This document shows, one piece after another, positions 24,032 to 32,009 of a stretch of DNA of 64,000 bases (positions are counted from its first letter, which is position 1; every line of letters begins with the position of its first letter). A model generated the notes under the pieces. The model saw only the letters and a program-made list of their open reading frames with translations, did not search any database and had not been told where the DNA came from. Source of the stretch: Streptomyces gossypii (lineage in GTDB: Bacteria; Actinomycetota; Actinomycetes; Streptomycetales; Streptomycetaceae); assembly GCF_025165795.1 (NCBI RefSeq), contig NZ_JAJAGO010000009.1, positions 124,001 through 188,000 of the forward strand. Reading direction: 5' to 3'. The position numbers and the translations under genes were made by a program.

Positions 24032-27000
24032 GCGTACGGGTGGTCCACCGTCCCGCCCGCACCACCCGGCCGCTCCCGCCTCCGGTCGAGCGCCTCATGG
24101 AGCCCCCGCCCAACCTCCCCGACGGCAAGGGCGGTTCGGCCGCCACCTCGCTGCTGCCGATGATGGGCGTGATGGGCTCCGTCGTGATGATGACCGTCAT
24201 CCGCAGCAGCCGGTTCGCCGCGATCGGGGCCATCGTGCTGGTCGTCGCGGTGGTCGGCGGGGTGCTGCTGCTGTTCTCGCAGCGGGGCAAGGCGCAGCGC
24301 ACGCGGCGTACCCAGCGGGAGAGCTATCTGGAGTATCTGGAGGGTCTGCGCGAGGAGTTGAGCGCCGAGGATCGCGAGCGCCGGGCTGTTGCCCGGGTGC
24401 TGTCGCCGCCTCCGGAGGCGCTGTACGACCTGGTGCGCGATCCGGCACGGCTCTGGGAACGCCGGCGGTTGGACCGGGACTTCCTGGAGGTGCGGGTGGG
24501 CACCGGCGAGTCGCCCGTACGCACGCTGCGCATGGAGCAGCAGGGCAGTTCGGTGCTCACTCCGCCGGATCCCTTCATGCTCAATGAGGCGGCCGGTCTT
24601 CAGCAGCGTTTCGCCGCCGTCCCCGAGACGCCGCTGTCGGTGCCGCTGGACCGGGCGGGAAATGTCAGCGTGATCGGCGCGCGTGAGGATGTGCTGCGTG
24701 TCGTGCGCGCGCTCGCCCTGCAGGCGGCCGCCGGTCACGCTCCTGATGATCTGGCCTTTGCCCTGGCGGCGCCCGAGCCCCGGATGTCCGACTGGGCGTG
24801 GGTGAAGTGGCTGCCGCACATCCTCGACCCGCAGGAGTGGGACGGGCCCGTCCCCGTACGCCGTATCGCAGGGGACGTCCCCGGGCTCGGCGCGGCGCTC
24901 GCCGGGGAACTGCGGCGGCGGGCCGCCTACGCGGCCGAGGTACGGCGTGGGCTGGCCGGACGCGACGCGCTGCGGCTCACGAAGCGGCTGCTCGTCCTGA
25001 GCGACAGCCATGGCGAGGTGGCGTCCGAGCTGCCCCGTCCCGACGAGGCTGTTCCGCTCCCCGACATGGGCGTCACCGTCCTGCATCTGCTGGAGCGGCG
25101 CATCGACGAGCCGGGGCAGGTGTCGTTGCGGATCACCGTGGGGGAGGACGGCTGCATGGTGACCGTCGAGGATCTGCGCGGCGAACAGCCGGTCACGGTG
25201 CACGGTGCCCTCGACGATCTGACGGCGGCCGGGGCGGCGGGCCTGGCCCGGATGCTGGCACCGCTGCGGCTCTCGCCCGAGTCTGCCGCCGCGGGCGCTC
25301 CGCTCTCGGGGCCGGTTGACTTCGCCGGGCTGATGGGCATCGAGGACGCGGCCGCCCTGGACACGGGCAGGCTCTGGGCTCCGCGCGGCGATCAGGATTT
25401 CCTGCGGGTGCCGATCGGGCTCGGCGACACCCACGAGCCGGTGCTGCTGGATCTGAAGGAGTCCGCCGAGCTGGGCATGGGCCCGCACGGGTTGTGTGTC
25501 GGTGCCACCGGCTCCGGCAAGAGCGAGCTGCTGCGCACCCTCGTGCTGGCGCTGGTTGCCACCCACCCGCCCGAGGATCTGGCGATGGTGCTCGTCGACT
25601 ACAAGGGCGGCGCCACCTTCGCCCCGTTCGGCGAACTGCCCCATGTGGCGGGGCTCATCACCAATCTGGAGAACCGGGCCGGGCTGGTCGAGCGCGTGCA
25701 CGCCAGCCTCGCCGGTGAGGTCAAGCGGCGTCAGCAGGTGCTGAAGGAGGCAGGCGACATCGCCGACATCTCCACCTACGCCGCCACCCGCGCCCAGCGG
25801 CCGGAGCTGGAACCGCTGCCCCATCTGTTCGTCGTCATCGACGAGTTCGGTGAGCTGCTCACCGCCAAGCCGGACTTCATCGACCTCTTCCTCTCCATCG
25901 GCCGCATCGGCCGTTCCATCGGCGTCCACCTGCTGCTCTCCAGCCAGCGCATCGAGGGGGGCAAGCTCAAGGGCCTGGACACCTACCTCTCCTACCGTCT
26001 CGGACTGCGCACCTTCTCGCCCGAGGAGTCCCGTACGGTGCTGGACACTCCGGATGCCTTCCAGCTGCCGCCCATCCCGGGTTTCGGCTACCTCAAGGTG
26101 GACACCAGCGCCTACGAACGGTTCAAGGCGGGTTACGTCTCCGGCCCCTACAGCGGCCCCGTACGGCGCGACGAGGAGGCGGACGCGGGGCCGGCCGCGC
26201 TGCCCTATCCGGCGTACAACACGCTCGCCTCCCCGGACGGCCAAGCCGGTTCCGATGGTTCGGAGACCCTGGACAGCGCGGGCGGCCCCGGCCCGGCGCA
26301 GCAGGCGCCGCCGCGCCGGACCATCGGCCCGACCCTCCTGAGCACCGTCGTCGGACAGCTCGCGGACGCCGCCCCCGCCGTCCCCCAGATCTGGCTGCCG
26401 CCGCTGCCCGAAGCGCTGCCGCTGGACGCTGTCGCGGGCCCGGTCGTGACGGGGCGGCACGGTACGCGGCTCGCCACCGGCCCCGAGGGCGCGCTGCGTG
26501 TGCCGCTGGGGCTGCTGGACGATCCGGACAAGCAGTGGCAGGGCCAGTGGCTCCTGGACCTGACCGTCGCCGGCGGCCATGTGGCGGTCATCGGCGGTCC
26601 CCAGTCCGGCAAGACGACGCTGCTGCGCTCCCTGATCCTCTCCCTCGCGCTCACCCACACCCCGCAGGAGGTCGGCGTCTACGGTCTCGACCTCCTCGGC
26701 GGCGGACTCCAGGCGATGTCCGGCCTGCCCCACGTCGGCGGGGTCGCGGGCCGCGCCGACCACGAGCGGGCCGCGCGTACGGTCGAGGAGGTCCGGAGCA
26801 TGCTCGCCGCCCGCGAGGAGATCTTCCGCGACCAGGGGATCGACTCCGTCGAACAGCTGCGTGCCCTGCGGGCCGAGGGCGGGCTTCCGCAGCTCGGCTG
26901 TACCGATGTGGTCCTGGTCATCGACGGTTTCGGTGAGCTGCGCGGCGAGTTCGAGGAGCTGGACGACGGGGTCAACGACCTGCTCAAGCGCGGCAGCGGC

Positions 27001-28092
27001 TACGGCATCCATGTCGTCGCGGGCGTGCTGCGCTGGAACGACGTGCGCATCGTCGCCCAGTCCGCCTTCGGCACCCGTGTCGAACTGCGCCTGAACGACC
27101 CCTCCGACAGCAGCGTCAGCCGCCGTCTCGCCGAGACTCTCACCGCCGACGAGCCGGGCCGGGTGCTGACCGACGCCAAGCTGTTCGCCCACGCGGCGCT
27201 GCCCCGAATCGACTCCCTCAGCACTGTGGACGACCTGGGCGCCGCCGTCGAGGAAGCGGTGCGCACCGTACGGGGCGCCTGGCCCGGTGACTCCGCGCCT
27301 CCGGTGCGGGTGCTGCCCGCCCGGCTCGGCCCGCGCCGCCTGGCCACCGTGTCCAGCGTGGCCACCGAGCCGCACCGGGTGCCGATCGGCCTGGACCAGG
27401 GCGCCCTCGACCCCGTACTGCTCGACCTCTTCCGGCACGACCAGCACCTGATCGTCTTCGGAGACGGCGAGTGCGGCAAGACGAACCTGCTGCGGCTGAT
27501 CACCACCGGCCTGCTCGCGCGCTACGGGGACGACGACCTGGTCTTCGCCGTCATGGACCCGCGGCGCGGGCTGTACAGCCTGGTGCCCGAGGAATACCGG
27601 GGCGGCTACGCGCACAACGCCCGCCTGGCGTACGCGCTCTCCGGCGCCATCGCCACCGAACTGGAGAAGCGGATGCCGGACGACAGCACAGCCCCCGAAC
27701 TCCTCGCCGCGGGCGGCTCCGCGTTCGACGGGCCGCGGATCGTCGTCCTCGTCGACGACTACGACGTGCTCGCCAGCGCCGGACAGCAGCCGCTCGAACC
27801 CTTCCTCCCCTACCTGCCCTCCGCACCCGACATCGGCCTGCACTTCGTCGTCACGCGCCGGGTCGCCGGAGCCTCCCGCGCGCTGTACGCGCCCTTTCTG
27901 ACAACGCTGCGGGAGAGCGGCACCGCGGCCCTGGTGATGACCGGGGACCGCTCCGAGGGCCAGCTCTTCCCCGGCGTGTACGCGGCACCCCGCGTGCCGG
28001 GCCGGGGCACCTTCGTACGCCGCGGCGCGCCCCACCGACTCATCCAGACCGCGCTGGCCGAAGAGCCGGCAGCCCCGGGGGACGCCTCATGA
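24028..28092 (+). CDS. eccC: Type VII secretion motor ATPase EccC (FtsK/SpoIIIE family)
   Basis: 1354 residues. Two membrane helices lie at residues 45-85 (VMGSVVMMTVI, IVLVVAVVGGVLLLF). Three FtsK/SpoIIIE ATPase domains follow, with P-loops GATGSGKSELLRT (near 492), GGPQSGKTTLLRS (near 857) and GDGECGKTNLLRL (near 1145). Domain 1 has Walker B LFVVIDEFGEL; domain 2 has a degenerate Walker B with DGF (VLVIDGFGEL); domain 3 has VVLVDDYDVL. EccCa and EccCb are fused, as in Firmicutes and Streptomyces. It binds the C-terminal signals of Esx substrates and drives export. Confidence 0.96.
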   Translation: MSVRVVHRPARTTRPLPPPVERLMEPPPNLPDGKGGSAATSLLPMMGVMGSVVMMTVIRSSRFAAIGAIVLVVAVVGGVLLLFSQRGKAQRTRRTQRESYLEYLEGLREELSAEDRERRAVARVLSPPPEALYDLVRDPARLWERRRLDRDFLEVRVGTGESPVRTLRMEQQGSSVLTPPDPFMLNEAAGLQQRFAAVPETPLSVPLDRAGNVSVIGAREDVLRVVRALALQAAAGHAPDDLAFALAAPEPRMSDWAWVKWLPHILDPQEWDGPVPVRRIAGDVPGLGAALAGELRRRAAYAAEVRRGLAGRDALRLTKRLLVLSDSHGEVASELPRPDEAVPLPDMGVTVLHLLERRIDEPGQVSLRITVGEDGCMVTVEDLRGEQPVTVHGALDDLTAAGAAGLARMLAPLRLSPESAAAGAPLSGPVDFAGLMGIEDAAALDTGRLWAPRGDQDFLRVPIGLGDTHEPVLLDLKESAELGMGPHGLCVGATGSGKSELLRTLVLALVATHPPEDLAMVLVDYKGGATFAPFGELPHVAGLITNLENRAGLVERVHASLAGEVKRRQQVLKEAGDIADISTYAATRAQRPELEPLPHLFVVIDEFGELLTAKPDFIDLFLSIGRIGRSIGVHLLLSSQRIEGGKLKGLDTYLSYRLGLRTFSPEESRTVLDTPDAFQLPPIPGFGYLKVDTSAYERFKAGYVSGPYSGPVRRDEEADAGPAALPYPAYNTLASPDGQAGSDGSETLDSAGGPGPAQQAPPRRTIGPTLLSTVVGQLADAAPAVPQIWLPPLPEALPLDAVAGPVVTGRHGTRLATGPEGALRVPLGLLDDPDKQWQGQWLLDLTVAGGHVAVIGGPQSGKTTLLRSLILSLALTHTPQEVGVYGLDLLGGGLQAMSGLPHVGGVAGRADHERAARTVEEVRSMLAAREEIFRDQGIDSVEQLRALRAEGGLPQLGCTDVVLVIDGFGELRGEFEELDDGVNDLLKRGSGYGIHVVAGVLRWNDVRIVAQSAFGTRVELRLNDPSDSSVSRRLAETLTADEPGRVLTDAKLFAHAALPRIDSLSTVDDLGAAVEEAVRTVRGAWPGDSAPPVRVLPARLGPRRLATVSSVATEPHRVPIGLDQGALDPVLLDLFRHDQHLIVFGDGECGKTNLLRLITTGLLARYGDDDLVFAVMDPRRGLYSLVPEEYRGGYAHNARLAYALSGAIATELEKRMPDDSTAPELLAAGGSAFDGPRIVVLVDDYDVLASAGQQPLEPFLPYLPSAPDIGLHFVVTRRVAGASRALYAPFLTTLRESGTAALVMTGDRSEGQLFPGVYAAPRVPGRGTFVRRGAPHRLIQTALAEEPAAPGDAS

Positions 28093-29570
28093 CCACCGAC
28101 GTGATCGCGCTCACCGAACGGATGCCCGACAGCTGGAGCCTGCTGGCCGCACTGATGTCCGCCGGGCCCGACACCGGGCTGTCCACCCGGGCCGACGGCG
28201 CCGTGATCCAGCTGAGTGACGCGGAGGGGCGGCCGCTGGCGTCCGTGGAGTCGCCGATGCTGGTGCGCGTCCCCGGCGAGGCCGCGCGGCTGCTCGGCGT
28301 CGAGGTCGGCGGGCCGGTCTGGTGGACGGAGGTACGCGGGGCGACGGGAGCCCGGGACGCGGGACCGCTGGCAGGCGCCATCGCCACCCGGCTGGCAGGG
28401 CAGCTCGGCGGCACGGTCTGGCCGCCCGGTGCCGCCGCGCCCGCCGGGGGCGCGGCGGTGCTGCCGTCCGGCGCGGTCGGGGCGAGCGCCCCGGCAGCCG
28501 AACAGCCCGCGGTCGACGTACTGACGGAGCGGGCTGCCGTGGTGATCCAGGACCGCCCGCTCGTCGCGATGACCGCCTGGCTCTCGGACGCGCTGCGCGC
28601 CGCGACGGCCGACGGCCGGGCCCTCCAGATCGTCACCCAGCCCGGCACACGCCTCACCCTGCCCACCCGTACGGCTTTGACGGGCCTGCCCAACCGCTGG
28701 GTCGTACAGGACGGAGCGGGCGGCTACTACGACGGCCTCTCCGGCACGGAACTGCGCTGGCAGGAAGGCGCGTTCGAGCCCGCCGACCGCCTGGCCCCGG
28801 CGTTCACCGCGCGCGGCCCCGGTGTGGGCCCGGCCCCCTCGGACGGACACCAGCTCCTCCTCACCTTCCGTACCCGCCGCCCCGCCACCTCCGGACTCCT
28901 GCTCGGCGAACCGCTGGAGGCGGCCTGGCGGCAGCTGACCGGCGAGCCACCGGCCGGCTGGGGCAGCGCGGAACCGGCGGGGGAGCCGTGGTCACCGGGC
29001 GCGCTGACGGACTTCGCCCGTCCGCGCGCCCCGGCGCCGACCTCGCTCGTCGTCGTCGGCGCTCCGGAGCGTCCAGCCGCCCTCGCCACGCTGCGGATCT
29101 CGCGTACCGAATCCGGTGTCGAGGAGGAGGTCACGGTGGCCTTTGGCGGCGGCGGGGTCCCGTCGCACGCCGCCCTCAGCGAGCTGGCCGGGCAACTGGT
29201 CGCCGAGTACGGCCTGGTCTCCCTGCTGATCCAGCACCGCACGGCACGGGCTGACCTGACCGTACCGGCCTGGCTGGAAGGCCCGCCGGAACCGGTGGCC
29301 TTCGTGCTCGGCAGCGAGGCCGTACGCGAACTCGGCCCCGCGCTCGCGCAGGGCGCCCCGCTGCCCGAGCCTCATCGCCCCCGCATGCTCGGCCGCCTCC
29401 GAGGGGCAGGCTGCTACTACCCGATCCACAACGACGCTGCCGGTCCCGGTTCTTCAGATCCCGCAGGTGCCGCAGGCGCCGCAGGCGCGGCTGAGCCCTG
29501 GCAGGCCCTCCAGGACCTGATGGCTCACCTGACCCGTCCGAACGGAACCGCTGATTCCGTCGACGGTTGA
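28089..29570 (+). CDS. ESX-associated protein, DUF6177-like
   Basis: 493 residues, ATG overlapping the eccC stop. It begins TTDVIALTERMPDSWSLLAA and continues with PVWWTEVR; I recall this pattern as DUF6177, which accompanies Streptomyces ESX loci. Two alpha/beta halves flank an Ala/Pro linker near residues 115-140. No membrane helix or catalytic motif is seen. It is the last gene of the secretion operon, and its stop codon lies inside the 16-bp repeats next to the island boundary. Role unknown, probably a cytoplasmic accessory factor. Confidence 0.8.
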   Translation: MTTDVIALTERMPDSWSLLAALMSAGPDTGLSTRADGAVIQLSDAEGRPLASVESPMLVRVPGEAARLLGVEVGGPVWWTEVRGATGARDAGPLAGAIATRLAGQLGGTVWPPGAAAPAGGAAVLPSGAVGASAPAAEQPAVDVLTERAAVVIQDRPLVAMTAWLSDALRAATADGRALQIVTQPGTRLTLPTRTALTGLPNRWVVQDGAGGYYDGLSGTELRWQEGAFEPADRLAPAFTARGPGVGPAPSDGHQLLLTFRTRRPATSGLLLGEPLEAAWRQLTGEPPAGWGSAEPAGEPWSPGALTDFARPRAPAPTSLVVVGAPERPAALATLRISRTESGVEEEVTVAFGGGGVPSHAALSELAGQLVAEYGLVSLLIQHRTARADLTVPAWLEGPPEPVAFVLGSEAVRELGPALAQGAPLPEPHRPRMLGRLRGAGCYYPIHNDAAGPGSSDPAGAAGAAGAAEPWQALQDLMAHLTRPNGTADSVDG

Positions 29571-29650
29571 GTCCGTCGACGGTTGAGTCCGTCGACGGTA
29601 CGGACACCTCAGCCGCCGATTGATGCCCGAACCGTGGACCGACGAAGATC
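29553..29650. repeat. Right boundary repeat of the ESX island, with a 16-bp tandem array
   Basis: Three tandem units built on TCCGTCGACGGTTGAG lie at about 29556-29603; the first contains the stop of the upstream gene. The third unit runs into 29591-29650, the right copy of the 60-bp repeat also present at 12821-12880 (50/60 identical, same orientation). The palindrome CCGTCGACGG recurs in each unit. Confidence 0.75.
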
Positions 29651-29709
29651 ACCCGTCGCGGACGGTTCGTGTGGTAGACGTCAGAACGTACTCTGACTAA
29701 GCTCCTGCT

Positions 29710-30180
29710 ATGAGCATGAGCCACCCTGACTCCGTCACCTTCTCCGATCTGTCGCGCAATCCACGCGCGGTGGCCGAGCGGGCCGTGCGCACGGGGCGTG
29801 TGCGGGTGACCCATCGTGACGCCGCTGACTTCTATCTGACCGCTGCGGCCCGCGAGGAGCAGCGGGACGCAAACCTGTCCACGTCATCGCGGATGTTTCT
29901 CGCTCTCATGAAGCACGACGATGGCGCGCGTTCTCTGTTGCTGGCCATGGCTGATGTCTTCCCGTGGATAAGACATCTCGCGGACGACGAGGTGCGGGCC
30001 TTCACGGTCGAGCTGGTTGAGGCGCTTTCCGACGCAGCGGAACTGGATGTCGACACGGAGGCCGAGGGAGTCATCGAGGGTTGGCGAGCGACGGCCCGCG
30101 TCAAGGCCGATCCGGAGGAGTACCGGCACGCGCTTCTCGCCACTGAGGGGGACTACGGGCGGGTTGAGGTCGACACGTGA
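29710..30180 (+). CDS. Antitoxin-like protein with Phd/YefM-type N-terminus
   Basis: 156 residues. The N-terminal SVTFSDLSRNPRAVAERAV then RVRVTHRDAADFYLT follows the Phd/YefM antitoxin pattern (a beta strand, then NP-helix, then the RPxAVLV-like strand). The C-terminal half is acidic and helical, longer than usual for the family, and should wrap the toxin. It overlaps the next gene by 4 bp. Such antitoxins normally repress their own promoter; the upstream sequence includes the palindromic island repeat. Confidence 0.8.
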   Translation: MSMSHPDSVTFSDLSRNPRAVAERAVRTGRVRVTHRDAADFYLTAAAREEQRDANLSTSSRMFLALMKHDDGARSLLLAMADVFPWIRHLADDEVRAFTVELVEALSDAAELDVDTEAEGVIEGWRATARVKADPEEYRHALLATEGDYGRVEVDT

Positions 30181-30533
30181 CACCAAAACGCGCTGACAGG
30201 GTCACGGTTCCGCCTCCAGAAGATCAGTGGGATGTTCGTTTCGGTACGGGAGAGGCGGTGAAGGGCTGGGAAGAGTTGTGCCGACTGGCTCTGGCCAACA
30301 CCCGTCGTTGCGTGGATGCCTTGCGTCTCGCACCGGAGTCCCGGGAGAACCACCGGCGACAGCACCAATTGAAGAGTGAGTTGGCCACGAACCGTCACAA
30401 CGGTCGTCAACTTGAGCAGTGGGAGTACGAAGTCACCAGCGGAGGCAGGGTGCGCTACCTGGTCGACCGAGATCGCCGCCAGGTCTGGATTGTGCAGGCC
30501 TCTGCACGGCACCCCAAAGACACGGATCGCTGA
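30177..30533 (+). CDS. RelE/ParE-superfamily toxin-like protein
   Basis: 118 residues, GTG start in a GTGA overlap with the antitoxin. Signature features are GWEELCRLALANTRRCVDAL, basic residues around RRQHQLKSEL, then LEQWEYEVTSGGRVRYLVDR and QVWIVQASARHPK, the beta-sheet core and C-terminal strand of RelE/ParE-type mRNA interferases. The pair sits directly outside the right island repeat, where addiction modules often stabilise mobile DNA. Confidence 0.8.
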   Translation: MTPKRADRVTVPPPEDQWDVRFGTGEAVKGWEELCRLALANTRRCVDALRLAPESRENHRRQHQLKSELATNRHNGRQLEQWEYEVTSGGRVRYLVDRDRRQVWIVQASARHPKDTDR

Positions 30534-30711
30534 TCGTGTGCCCGCCGCCGTGATCGTCGCCCGTGGTGAAGCTCGCCGTATGACGCGAAACGGGGCAAGC
30601 GTGCCCACCTGGTGAACGGGCGGGTCCCCGGCGGTGGGGCAGGGCCTAGACTCCGTGGCGGACGGATCGGTGGACTCGGCGAAGACAACGGACAAGTGAG
30701 GACGGGCGGAC

Positions 30712-31083
30712 GTGCCGGACTACTTCCACGGCTATTCGGTCGTCGGGCTGGTCGCGGTCGTGGGCGTGCTCTTCGTCGCCGTGGCGTTCGCCAGCGGGCG
30801 CCTGCTGCGACCGGTGGTGCCGACGCGCGAGAAGATGCTCACCTACGAGTGCGGCGTCGATCCGGTCGGTGAACACTGGGCGCACACGCAGGTGCGCTAT
30901 TACGTGTACGCGTTCCTCTACGTCATCTTCGCCGTCGACTCGATCTTCCTGTTCCCCTGGGCGACGGTCTTCGCCGCGCCGGGCTTCGGCGGTACGACGC
31001 TGGTGGAGATGTTCATCTTCCTCGGCTTCCTGTCCGTGGGCCTGCTGTACGCATGGAAGAAGGGCGTCCTGGAATGGACGTAA
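30712..31083 (+). CDS. nuoA2: NADH-quinone oxidoreductase-like subunit A (second complex)
   Basis: 123 residues, GTG start at 30712 with GAGGA upstream. Three membrane helices, with the conserved loop TYECGVDPVGEHWAHTQVRYYVYAFLY (written here only to identify the ECG motif at about residue 45) between helices 1 and 2. First gene of an eleven-kilobase operon. The 178-bp upstream region carries its promoter, but I cannot assign it. Overlaps nuoB2 by 10 bp. Confidence 0.95.
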   Translation: MPDYFHGYSVVGLVAVVGVLFVAVAFASGRLLRPVVPTREKMLTYECGVDPVGEHWAHTQVRYYVYAFLYVIFAVDSIFLFPWATVFAAPGFGGTTLVEMFIFLGFLSVGLLYAWKKGVLEWT

Positions 31084-32009
31084 AGAAGAACGCAGAAACG
31101 GGCGTGGAGACGACGGCCGCTACGGGGCCGGTGGACCTTCCGCAGCCCGCGCCGCGGCTGGGAGTGCTCTCCAGGCTGGCGCCGGAGCCGATGAAGGTCG
31201 TGCTCAACTGGGGCCGCCGCTACAGCCTGTGGGTCTTCAACTTCGGGCTCGCCTGCTGCGCGATCGAGTTCATCGCGGCCTCCATGGCCCGGCACGACTT
31301 CATCCGGCTCGGTGTGATCCCCTTCGCGCCCGGCCCGCGCCAGGCTGACCTGATGGTCGTCTCGGGCACGGTCACGGACAAGATGGCCCCGGCCGTCAAG
31401 CGGCTCTACGAGCAGATGCCCGAGCCCAAGTACGTCATATCGTTCGGTGCCTGCTCCAACTGCGGAGGCCCGTACTGGGACTCGTACTCGGTGACCAAGG
31501 GCGTCGACCAGATCATTCCCGTCGATGTCTATGTGCCCGGCTGCCCGCCGCGGCCCGAGGCGCTGTTGCAGGGAATACTGAAGCTCCAGGAGAAGATCTC
31601 CCGCGAATCGCTGGGCGACCGGTACGGGGTCGCCTCCGGCGCGGCCCGCCGACCCTCCGCCGGGGCGCTCACGAGCGGGCTCGCCGCCGCGCCGACGCCT
31701 GGGGCTGCGCCTGGGGCTGCGCCTGCGGCGCGGCCCAGCCACCCGACCGGGGACGCCGATGCGGGCGACGGCCCAGCGGGTACGGGCCCGCACCCCGGCA
31801 CCCCGTCGGGCGGCGGTCCGGGCACGCCTGAGGCGGGCCTCGGCCGCCCTGCCGAGGGCGGTGCCGACGGCCTGGGGGACGCTGGCCCCGGCGCCTCGTC
31901 GAGTCATGACGGGGGCGCGGATACGTCGGGTTCCGGCGGTGAGCCGCCCGCGCCAGGGTCGGCCGACGGGCCGGCGGGCGTGCCGCCCGCCGACGGGGGT
32001 GACCGGTGA
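31074..32009 (+). CDS. nuoB2: Complex I-like subunit B with long disordered tail
   Basis: N2-cluster subunit. Ligands are present: GLACCAIEF, SFGACSNCGG and VPGCPPRPEALL. The core ends near residue 185; a roughly 125-residue Gly/Pro/Ala/Asp-rich tail follows and is absent from ordinary NuoB (about 160-220 residues). The ATG at 31074 is chosen over an upstream in-frame start because it aligns with the family and overlaps the nuoA stop. In complex I the N2 cluster hands electrons to quinone together with NuoD, which is missing here. Confidence 0.95.
   Translation: MDVKKNAETGVETTAATGPVDLPQPAPRLGVLSRLAPEPMKVVLNWGRRYSLWVFNFGLACCAIEFIAASMARHDFIRLGVIPFAPGPRQADLMVVSGTVTDKMAPAVKRLYEQMPEPKYVISFGACSNCGGPYWDSYSVTKGVDQIIPVDVYVPGCPPRPEALLQGILKLQEKISRESLGDRYGVASGAARRPSAGALTSGLAAAPTPGAAPGAAPAARPSHPTGDADAGDGPAGTGPHPGTPSGGGPGTPEAGLGRPAEGGADGLGDAGPGASSSHDGGADTSGSGGEPPAPGSADGPAGVPPADGGDR

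Noticed and set aside
23965..28035. 1356-residue open frame on the minus strand opposite eccC
   Set aside because: Typical high-GC antisense shadow: no domain, Arg/Gly/His-rich, no ribosome-binding site, while the plus-strand frame has three clear ATPase domains.
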